Source: Desulfobacterales bacterium
Lineage (GTDB): Bacteria; Desulfobacterota; Desulfobacteria; Desulfobacterales; JAFDCJ01
Length of the DNA stretch: 5,033 nucleotides
Assembly (NCBI GenBank): GCA_029939875.1
Contig: JAOZSC010000071.1
Span: 1 to 5,033, forward strand
Reading direction: 5' to 3'
Shown: piece by piece, positions 1 through 4,984 of the stretch
How positions within the stretch are numbered: the stretch's first letter is position 1
Layout: the number at the start of each line of letters is the position of its first letter
Notes under the pieces: model-generated
Databases searched by the model: none
Told to the model about the DNA's origin: nothing
What the model saw: the letters and a program-made list of their open reading frames with translations, nothing else
Position numbers and translations under genes: made by a program

Positions 1-262
1 TGTAAATGCGGGCCAGTTCGTCGGCCGCCGGAATCCGGGCAGGGGTGTAAACGGGAGCCTGGGGTGTTTTCTTTTCGTCTTCCGATGCCTGCTTTTTAAA
101 TCGACTTAAATACTTGTCTTTTTCATCCCACAATTCGAGGATCTTGTGAATTTGAGATATCGCAAATGACAAAACCGCCAGGCCGGTAAACACGATCGAA
201 GCACCTACCACGGCCATGGCCCACCCGTTGTTAGCAGTTATATTGTGAAAACCGAATGCCAT
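1..262 (-). CDS. OadG-family sodium-pump decarboxylase gamma subunit (partial, C-terminus off the left edge)
   Basis: Reading leftwards from an ATG at 262, 87 codons are open to the window edge. The product starts MAFGFHNITANNGWAMAVVG and has a single hydrophobic segment at about residues 13-36. A charged juxtamembrane stretch follows (HKILELWDEKDKYLSRFKK), then a Pro-rich linker, then the conserved-looking AADELARIY at 79-87. This one-helix-plus-linker plan fits the OadG gamma-subunit family. Those small membrane proteins help assemble Na+-pumping biotin-dependent decarboxylases (oxaloacetate, methylmalonyl-CoA or similar) at the inner membrane. The start is supported by a strong Shine-Dalgarno AAAGGGGG (minus strand, 275-268) five bases upstream. 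The gene is divergent from the transport operon, and the partner carboxyltransferase and beta subunits would lie further left. Family assignment is from sequence pattern only; the substrate of the complex cannot be told. Confidence 0.75.
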   Translation of the reverse strand, partial: MAFGFHNITANNGWAMAVVGASIVFTGLAVLSFAISQIHKILELWDEKDKYLSRFKKQASEDEKKTPQAPVYTPARIPAADELARIY

Positions 263-381
263 TTTATCCCCCTTTAACTATTCCGAATAAAACATTTGCG
301 GGTAACGCAGCCATTGAAACGGGTTGTGAAACCATCACCGTCCCGCGACGGCGATCCGGTCGGACAACCCAGGCTGATGGT

Positions 382-402
382 ATTGTAACAATGGTTTACA
401 AT
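382..402. promoter_or_regulatory. Possible operator: 7-bp dyad ATTGTAA-N7-TTACAAT
   Basis: The arms ATTGTAA (382-388) and TTACAAT (396-402) are exact reverse complements separated by 7 bases, giving a 21-bp symmetric site typical in size for a dimeric regulator such as a TetR, GntR or Crp type. It lies 120 bp upstream of the leftward gene's start, and a -10-like TACAAT on the minus strand falls within its left arm. The regulator is unknown and no regulator gene is in the window. Confidence 0.35.
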
Positions 403-572
403 TAGAAAATCAAAACTTTCTTTTCATCACACCCTCCGGCAAAAGTCAATATTAAAAATAAAACACGATGGAAATGAAAAATCCGGGAGGCCAAAATGCG
501 TTTCACACGAACGAAATCGATTTTTTACGAAAGCGTCAAAAATGCTTTTTTTTACGAAATGCAGCTTCTTGC

Positions 573-601
573 TTGACCGCAAGCCCCCTTTTCTCTATAT
601 A
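573..601 (+). promoter_or_regulatory. Sigma70-type promoter for the nucleoside-type ABC transporter operon
   Basis: A -35 hexamer TTGACC (573-578; 5 of 6 matches to TTGACA) is followed after exactly 17 bases by TATATA (596-601; 5 of 6 matches to TATAAT). Transcription would begin near 608, giving a leader of about 68 nt before the BMP start codon at 676. A small inverted repeat GCTTG-N4-CAAGC (571-584) overlaps the -35 and could be a regulator site. This is the best promoter-like match I found in the upstream region. Confidence 0.6.
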
Positions 602-620
602 GAATCAATTAAATTTGCAA

Positions 621-647
621 GTCCCCATGTCTATTTATGTGGGTGAC
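621..647 (+). promoter_or_regulatory. Leader hairpin upstream of the BMP gene
   Basis: In the predicted transcript, GUCCCCAUGU (621-630) can pair with AUGUGGG(U)GAC (637-647), leaving a six-base loop CUAUUU and one bulged U at 644. The stem is about 11 pairs including two G-U pairs. It sits 13 nt after the likely transcription start and 16 nt before the Shine-Dalgarno, so it could stabilise the mRNA 5' end or tune translation. Pairing was found by hand and no energy was calculated. Confidence 0.3.
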
Positions 648-675
648 GTCCATCATGCACACAGGAGGAGTTCTT

Positions 676-1869
676 ATGGGAAAAATTTTTTTTTGGGGAT
701 TGGCAATAGCCTGTTTTCTTGCAACTGCTGTATTTACCGCGCCAGGTCCCGGGCTGGCTGCTGAGAAGCCGTTTACTTTCGGCTTGCTGCTGGTCGGCCC
801 GTACAATGATCATGGCTGGAGCCAGGCGCATTTCGACGGGGGCAAGTATGTGGAGGAAAAGGTTCCCGGCACCAAGATGATTTATATCGACAAAGTCAAC
901 CCGGCCGATCGGGCTGGGGTTACCATCCCGCAGCTGGTGGATGACATGGTGGAAAAGGGCGCAAAATTGATCATTGCAAACTCCGATGATATGAAGGACG
1001 GGACCAGGGAAGCGGCTTTGCAGCATCCCGAGGTCCACTTCGTTCATATTTCCGGCGACGGTGTCCTGACCGGCAAGGCCCCGAAAAATTTGAGCAACCT
1101 GATGGGACGCATGGAATACGGTAAAATGATGGCCGGTTTTGTGGCCGCCATGACCACCAAAACCGGAAAAATCGGGTATCTCGGGCCGCTGATCAACGAA
1201 GAAACCCGGCGCCTGTCCGCCTCGGCTTTTCTGGGTGCCAGATATGCCTGGGAAAAAGTCCTGAAAAAAAATGCCAGGGATTTAAAATTCCAGGTAACCT
1301 GGATCGGTTTCTGGTTTAACATCCCGGGGGTGACGGCGGATCCCACCCAGGTGGTGCAAAACTTTTTTAACACCGGATATGATGTCGTGATTTCCGGCAT
1401 CGACACCACCGAAGCAGTGGTTGTGGCCCGGCAGAAAAAGAAACAAGGCAAAAATATCTGGGCCATCCCCTATGATTACCTGGGCGCCTGCCAGGGCGCA
1501 CCCGATGTATGTCTCGGGGTGCCTTATTTCAACTGGGGGCCGGGCTACGTCAAATTTATCAAGGCTGCCATGTCGGGCAACTGGAAATCGGAATGGGACT
1601 GGCTGGGTCCCGACTGGAAGGACATCAACAATCCGGATACCAGTACGGTGGGTTTTGCCCCCGGCCCGGCCCTGTCTGTTTCCGCCAACAAGGCCCTGGA
1701 TGCTTTTATCCGCGATCTGGGCAACGGCAAAATCAACCTGTTTAAGGGGCCGTTGAATTATCAGGATGGAAAACCGTTTCTAAAAGCCGGACAGACCGCT
1801 TCCGACCAGCAGATCTGGTACATGGAACAGTTGCTGGAAGGGATGAGCGGACAGAGCAGCGCCAAATAA
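676..1869 (+). CDS. BMP-family periplasmic substrate-binding protein of a nucleoside-type ABC importer
   Basis: This 397-residue protein is the extracytoplasmic ligand receptor for the transporter encoded downstream. The start at 676 is chosen over in-frame ATGs at 637 and 655 because AGGAGGAG (663-670) lies five bases before it and the resulting N-terminus is a proper signal peptide: Lys3, hydrophobic 4-22, and probable cleavage after LAA near residue 29. Cys13 follows AIA, a poor lipobox too close to the start, so a soluble periplasmic protein is more likely than a lipoprotein. BMP (PF02608) hallmarks include the first strand FGLLLVGPYNDHGWSQAH (35-52), NLMGRMEYGKMMAGFVAA (141-158), KIGYLG (165-170), an E-x-R-R segment followed by AFLGARYAW (184-192), and the late LFKGPLNYQDG (355-365). 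Known family members bind purine nucleosides or, in some clades, other small molecules; the ligand here is inferred from family and operon. Cys272 and Cys279 could form a disulfide. Confidence 0.9.
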   Translation: MGKIFFWGLAIACFLATAVFTAPGPGLAAEKPFTFGLLLVGPYNDHGWSQAHFDGGKYVEEKVPGTKMIYIDKVNPADRAGVTIPQLVDDMVEKGAKLIIANSDDMKDGTREAALQHPEVHFVHISGDGVLTGKAPKNLSNLMGRMEYGKMMAGFVAAMTTKTGKIGYLGPLINEETRRLSASAFLGARYAWEKVLKKNARDLKFQVTWIGFWFNIPGVTADPTQVVQNFFNTGYDVVISGIDTTEAVVVARQKKKQGKNIWAIPYDYLGACQGAPDVCLGVPYFNWGPGYVKFIKAAMSGNWKSEWDWLGPDWKDINNPDTSTVGFAPGPALSVSANKALDAFIRDLGNGKINLFKGPLNYQDGKPFLKAGQTASDQQIWYMEQLLEGMSGQSSAK

Positions 1870-1921
1870 AGCTCTCCTGAATTAAACGATTTGTTCGATC
1901 ACACTGAGTATTCATCATAAC

Positions 1922-1942
1922 GGGCGGGGGTAAACCCCGCCC
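1922..1942. repeat. GC-rich hairpin repeat between the BMP and ATPase genes
   Basis: GGGCGGGG (1922-1929) and CCCCGCCC (1935-1942) are perfect reverse complements around the five-base loop GTAAA, giving a very stable all-GC stem of 8 pairs. No T-run follows on the plus strand, so it is not a classical terminator. Its place 53 bp after the binding-protein stop fits an intercistronic stem that protects the upstream mRNA and lowers downstream expression, as seen in other ABC operons where the binding protein is made in excess. The flanking form with CCCTAC at the right resembles short dispersed hairpins common in environmental bacterial genomes, from memory and not checked. Confidence 0.6.
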
Positions 1943-1990
1943 CTACTGCTTCTACGGAAAAGGTTCATCCAGGCAGGAGAATGTCCCCCC

Positions 1991-3466
1991 ATGAGGATTG
2001 AACTGAAGGACATTCACAAACACTACGGGCCGGTGAAAGCCAACGACGGAATCAGTTTTACGGTGGCGCCGGGCCGCATTCACGGGATTCTGGGTGAAAA
2101 CGGTGCCGGGAAAAGCACCCTGATGAAAGTTCTGGTGGGATTCAGCCAAAAAACCAGCGGCTTGATTCTGCTGGATGGAAAACCGGTTGATTATAAAAAT
2201 CCCGCCCGGGCTGCTGAGTTGGGCATCGGCATGCTGTACCAGGATCCCCTGGACTTCCCCCTTTTAACCGTCATTGAAAATTTCATGCTGGGACAGACCG
2301 GCGGATTTTCATGGCCCCAGAAAGTTTTTCACAAGCAGTTCGCGGGGTTGGCCCGCGCTTTTAATTTTTCCCTGGACCCTGATACATCGCTGAAAATTCT
2401 AACCATCGGCGAACGACAGCAACTCGAACTGTTGCGATTGCTGGCGCTGGGCATTGAGGTTCTGATTCTGGATGAGCCGACCACCGGCATTTCAAGCCTG
2501 CAGAAGGCCACCCTGTTTGCGGCTCTCAAAAAGCTGGCTTCCGAGGGAAAAAGTGTCATCCTGGTATCCCACAAACTTGAAGATGTCCAGGTCCTGTGCG
2601 ACAAGGTGACCGTGTTGCGTCAGGGCAAAGTAACCGGCGAGATGACGCCCCCGTTTCAGGCCGATGGTCTGCTGGAAATGATGTTCGGCACCCCTCCCGC
2701 GCAGCCGGACCGTCAGCATCTGACACCGGGTGCCGATGTACTGGTGATGACCGATGTCTCCGGATCGGGTGGACGCACCGGCCTGAAAGATTGCGATGTG
2801 GTCATCCGTCAGGGGGAAATCGTTGCCCTGGCAGGCCTTGAGGGCAGCGGGCAGGGGGTTTTTTTGCGCATTGCCGGTGGATTGAAGCTGGCGACCAGTG
2901 GCTGCATCCGGCTGCAGGGCTGCGATATGACCCACCGGGACCATCATATGTTCCAGCGCCAGGGAGTGACGTTTTTACCGGCCGACCGGCTGGAGGAAGG
3001 CCTGATACCCGGCTTGAGTATCACCGAGCATTTTGCACTGTTGGCCGATCGCAAAGGGCCGGTGGTAAAGTGGCACCAGGCCCGCCAGGCGGCAGCCGAA
3101 CATATTAAAGCGTTTCGGGTCAAAGGGCGGCCGGATTCCGAGGTGCAGGACCTGTCCGGCGGCAATCAGCAGCGGCTGCTGCTTTCCTTTTTACCGTCAG
3201 CCCCCGTTCTGTTGCTGCTTGAAAACCCGACCCGGGGTCTGGACGTGGATTCCATCAACTGGGTCTGGCAGCATCTGCAGGCGTATTGTCACCGGCACAC
3301 CGGCATCGTGTTTTCCTCTTCGGAGCTGGATGAAATTCTCATGGTGGCCGACCGGGTGCTGGTCTTTTTCAACGGCCGTATTATCATGGATGTGGAGGCG
3401 TCCCGGACGGATGTCCAGGAACTGGGCCGGGCCATCGCGGGGAATGTTGCGGTTGGCGCCGCGTAA
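1991..3466 (+). CDS. ABC transporter ATP-binding protein with two fused nucleotide-binding domains (nucleoside/sugar-type importer)
   Basis: This 491-residue cytoplasmic ATPase powers the importer, close to the roughly 500 residues usual for the RbsA/NupO-like class. Domain 1 has Walker A GENGAGKST (35-43), Q-loop Gln84 in LYQDP, signature LTIGE (137-141), Walker B VLILDE (157-162) and switch His194 in VSHK. Domain 2 starts near 248. It has a degenerate P-loop GLEGSGQGV (282-290) with no Lys, a PADRLEEGL segment (330-338) typical of this class, an intact signature LSGGNQQ (388-394), a Walker B region ending LENPTRGLDV with Asn at the catalytic Glu position (412), and SSSELDE in place of the switch His. 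One canonical ATP site (domain 1 Walker motifs plus domain 2 signature) is therefore expected. The start follows AGGAGA (1975-1980) by 10 bases, slightly long; an ATG at 1981 is out of frame and soon stops. It is the second gene of the operon, 121 bp after the binding protein. Confidence 0.93.
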   Translation: MRIELKDIHKHYGPVKANDGISFTVAPGRIHGILGENGAGKSTLMKVLVGFSQKTSGLILLDGKPVDYKNPARAAELGIGMLYQDPLDFPLLTVIENFMLGQTGGFSWPQKVFHKQFAGLARAFNFSLDPDTSLKILTIGERQQLELLRLLALGIEVLILDEPTTGISSLQKATLFAALKKLASEGKSVILVSHKLEDVQVLCDKVTVLRQGKVTGEMTPPFQADGLLEMMFGTPPAQPDRQHLTPGADVLVMTDVSGSGGRTGLKDCDVVIRQGEIVALAGLEGSGQGVFLRIAGGLKLATSGCIRLQGCDMTHRDHHMFQRQGVTFLPADRLEEGLIPGLSITEHFALLADRKGPVVKWHQARQAAAEHIKAFRVKGRPDSEVQDLSGGNQQRLLLSFLPSAPVLLLLENPTRGLDVDSINWVWQHLQAYCHRHTGIVFSSSELDEILMVADRVLVFFNGRIIMDVEASRTDVQELGRAIAGNVAVGAA

Positions 3467-3491
3467 TATGCATTTTGGCCCCGCTTAAGGT

Positions 3492-3540
3492 GTCCATTTG
3501 GGGCGCTATCTCATCGGTTGGCTTGCTTCCCCAAATGGAC
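3492..3540. repeat. Perfect 12-bp inverted repeat with 25-nt spacer between ATPase and permease genes
   Basis: GTCCATTTGGGG (3492-3503) and CCCCAAATGGAC (3529-3540) are exact reverse complements. The spacer (3504-3528) shows no strong internal pairing. As RNA it forms a 12-bp stem with a 25-nt loop, extendable by one U-G pair (3491/3541). There is no T-run directly after it, so it is unlikely to be a simple terminator; an mRNA-processing or stability stem, an operator, or the remnant of a small mobile element are all possible. It starts 26 bp after the ATPase stop and ends 68 bp before the permease start. Confidence 0.65.
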
Positions 3541-3608
3541 GATGACGCTCAACGGGTAGCAGATCAGGCCGATTTTTTGATAACTTGCAATTTCGAGACA
3601 TTTGAATT

Positions 3609-4667
3609 GTGCCTACCTATCTTCGCCAGACCCGCCAGGTCGCGATTACGCTGTTTGCGGTGTTTTTTTTCACCTCGCTAATACTGCTGATTTCCGGTGC
3701 GCCGCCGTTGAGTGCCTACTATCATATTCTACGGGGTTCTCTGGGATCCTGGAATAAAATTTCCCACGTGATTAAGGGCTGGATACCGCTGACGCTCTGC
3801 GGTTGCGGGCTTTTGTTTACCTTCCGTATCGGCCTGTGGAACATCGGAGTGGAAGGCCAGGTAATGATGGGGGCGGTGTTCAGCACGGCGCTGCTGCGAT
3901 TGGGTCTCCAGAGCCAGAGCCCCGGATTGTTTCTGGCAATGTCTCTGGCCGCCGGTGTGCTTGGGGGGGCTGCCTGGGCGGTGATTGCCGGGTTTTTAAA
4001 AACCAAAGGCGATGTAAATGAAATTTTTGCCGGCCTGGGACTTAATTTTGTGGCCCAGGGCATCATCCTCTGGCTGATTTTCGGGCCCTGGCGCCGGCCG
4101 GGGGTGGCCTCCATGAGTGGCACCGAAACCTTTCCGGTGGCATTGTGGCTGCCCAAACTGTCATCCCTTCGCCTTTCTCCACCTGCCCTTGTGATTGTCA
4201 TTGTTGCGCTGATTGCAACCGGATTGCTGCTGCGTTATACCCGGATCGGGTTAAATTTGAAAGCCATCGGCAACAATCCGAATGCCGCTTTTTTATTCGG
4301 GCTCAAGCCCGGACGTTACATGATCGTGGCCATGGTGTTTGCAGGGGGATTTGCCGGCCTGGCAGGCAGCCTGCAGGTCAGTGGCGTTTATCACCGGCTG
4401 TTGCCGGCAATTTCGAGCAATTACGGATACCTGGCACTGCTGGTGGTGATGCTGTGCAACTACAACATCTGGCTGGTGCCGCTGGTGGCGTTTTTTTTCG
4501 CCTGCCTGAATGTCGGCAGCATTCAGCTTCCCATGGTGCTGCAGTTGGATTCGTCCCTTGCCGGCGTTATCCAGGGGGCGTTAGTGCTGGCAATTCTGGG
4601 CGTATACGCATGGCGACAACAAAACCGCAGAGCGCAAAGCGCCGAGAGCATAGGGCATAGAGCATAG
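3609..4667 (+). CDS. ABC transporter permease, first inner-membrane subunit (BPD_transp_2 family, nucleoside-type)
   Basis: This 352-residue polytopic membrane protein forms one half of the translocation channel. Hydrophobic segments lie at roughly 11-29, 56-75, 81-99, 107-129, 143-159, 192-209, 236-256, 272-303 (probably two) and 317-335. Family hallmarks (PF02653) are FRIGLWNIGVEGQVMMGA (72-89), the KTKGDVNEIFAGLGLN loop (131-146) and the cytoplasmic coupling stretch YTRIGLNLKAIGNNPNAA (210-227) that would contact the ATPase. The start is a GTG; an in-frame TGA at 3603-3605 rules out any longer form except an ATT at 3606. No good Shine-Dalgarno is visible, only GAG at 3595-3597. Residues 340-352 (RRAQSAESIGHRA) and the stop codon are read from a 7-bp repeat array and are unlikely to be the ancestral C-terminus. 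Function follows from family and operon position. Confidence 0.9.
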   Translation: MPTYLRQTRQVAITLFAVFFFTSLILLISGAPPLSAYYHILRGSLGSWNKISHVIKGWIPLTLCGCGLLFTFRIGLWNIGVEGQVMMGAVFSTALLRLGLQSQSPGLFLAMSLAAGVLGGAAWAVIAGFLKTKGDVNEIFAGLGLNFVAQGIILWLIFGPWRRPGVASMSGTETFPVALWLPKLSSLRLSPPALVIVIVALIATGLLLRYTRIGLNLKAIGNNPNAAFLFGLKPGRYMIVAMVFAGGFAGLAGSLQVSGVYHRLLPAISSNYGYLALLVVMLCNYNIWLVPLVAFFFACLNVGSIQLPMVLQLDSSLAGVIQGALVLAILGVYAWRQQNRRAQSAESIGHRA

Positions 4668-4717
4668 GGCAGGGGGCATAGCGCGTGGAGCATAGCGCAT
4701 AGAGCAGAGCGTATAAC
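4627..4717. repeat. Tandem heptamer array, consensus GCATAGN, about 13 units
   Basis: From 4627 the sequence divides without gaps into 13 seven-base units: GCAGAGC, GCAAAGC, GCCGAGA, GCATAGG, GCATAGA, GCATAGG, GCAGGGG, GCATAGC, GCGTGGA, GCATAGC, GCATAGA, GCAGAGC and a decayed GTATAAC. Twelve begin with GC. The array overlaps the last 41 bases of the permease gene, including its stop codon. The units are imperfect but the period is strict, which points to growth by slippage or unequal exchange followed by drift. Confidence 0.8.
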
Positions 4718-4809
4718 GAAATTGGTCCGTTGTCCATTGCCGATCGGGCGGCATTAGCGAAGTGTTCCAGCTATCGCCGAGATGCTCACGGAGCGAACAA
4801 AAGGGATGT

Positions 4810-4838
4810 TTTACGAAACCGTCATAGATCAGGATAAT
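4810..4838 (+). promoter_or_regulatory. Candidate promoter inside the repeat element, directed at the second permease gene
   Basis: TTTACG (4810-4815; 4 of 6 matches to the -35 consensus) is separated by exactly 17 bases from GATAAT (4833-4838; 5 of 6 matches to the -10). Transcription would start near 4845, about 140 nt before the ATG at 4985. It could compensate for a transcriptional break caused by the element. The evidence is pattern only. Confidence 0.4.
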
Positions 4839-4945
4839 ATAAATTCGAACAGTAATGATTACTTGACCACGGACCACAAACAACAAACGACGGACGATTG
4901 TGCCGTTAGACACAAAGTATAAACCAAAAACGATGAATTTCTTTT

Positions 4946-4980
4946 TAAACGCTATGCGCCATGCGCTTAGCTCTCTGCGC
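4946..4980 (-). repeat. Inverted heptamer array abutting the second permease start
   Basis: Read on the minus strand from 4980, five seven-base units follow: GCGCAGA, GAGCTAA, GCGCATG, GCGCATA and the decayed GCGTTTA. The stretch 4949-4966 matches the reverse complement of 4681-4698 in the first array at 15 of 18 positions by hand alignment. It ends four bases before the ATG at 4985, so it occupies the place where that gene's ribosome binding site should be. Confidence 0.7.
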
Positions 4981-4984
4981 AATT

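Larger units (their letters stand above)
263..675. other. Divergent intergenic region between the OadG-family gene and the transport operon
   Basis: This 413-bp AT-rich spacer separates two divergently transcribed units and must contain promoters for both. From left to right it holds a compound hairpin (321-370), a 7-7-7 dyad (382-402), a possible 26-codon ORF (496-576), repeated ACGAAA motifs (511-516, 527-532, 554-559), a sigma70-like promoter for the rightward operon (573-601), a leader hairpin (621-647) and the ribosome binding site of the BMP gene (663-670). I see no convincing promoter for the leftward gene; a TACAAT -10-like hexamer on the minus strand (387-382) lacks a good -35. I see no tRNA, no transposase and no recognisable riboswitch. 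Confidence 0.7.
4668..4984. repeat. 317-bp intergenic repeat element between the two permease genes
   Basis: No supported gene lies here. The region completes the heptamer array (to 4717), then holds a short array TTGGTCC GTTGTCC (4723-4736), a unique centre, a matching opposite-orientation array of about five units (4864-4898; for example GGACCAC, AAACAAC, AAACGAC, GGACGAT), and an inverted copy of the first array (4946-4980). The two array families are thus nested as outer and inner inverted pairs. The centre contains a likely promoter (4810-4838) and the perfect palindrome AGTAAT-G-ATTACT (4851-4863). There is no transposase and I see no clear target-site duplication. It may be a small non-autonomous element or a composite of expanded simple repeats. 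Confidence 0.65.

Noticed and set aside
602..675. Purine riboswitch in the BMP leader
   Set aside because: The leader is only about 70 nt and forms one simple hairpin. The three-way junction with conserved loop motifs of the purine aptamer is not visible.
631..1466. Long minus-strand frames opposite the BMP gene (631-1047 and 1044-1466)
   Set aside because: They are antisense shadows of a gene with clear family motifs and a strong SD; they lack ribosome binding sites and recognisable domains.
1922..1942. GC hairpin as a rho-independent terminator
   Set aside because: It has a strong stem but no T-run follows on the plus strand, and the operon clearly continues. A stability or attenuation role, or a dispersed repeat, fits better.
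3475..3681. 68-codon plus-strand frame between ATPase and permease
   Set aside because: It starts at a non-ATG codon without a ribosome binding site, crosses the 12-bp inverted repeat and overlaps the well-supported permease start in another frame.
3722..4201. 159-codon minus-strand frame opposite the first permease
   Set aside because: Antisense to a well-supported membrane protein; Pro/Arg-rich composition typical of the complement of a GC-rich coding sequence.
4718..4950. Insertion sequence with a transposase
   Set aside because: No open frame with transposase features exists, and I cannot see a target-site duplication, so only a non-autonomous or simple-repeat element can be proposed.
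4627..4980. CRISPR array
   Set aside because: The repeats are 7 bp, contiguous and degenerate, with no 23-50 bp repeats, no regular spacers and no cas genes.
4581..4982. 133-codon minus-strand open frame across the spacer between the permeases
   Set aside because: Its sequence is largely translated heptamer repeats (runs such as SMRYAPRAM and SMPYALGAL), it overlaps the permease end, and it has no family resemblance. It is a typical spurious ORF over repeat DNA.
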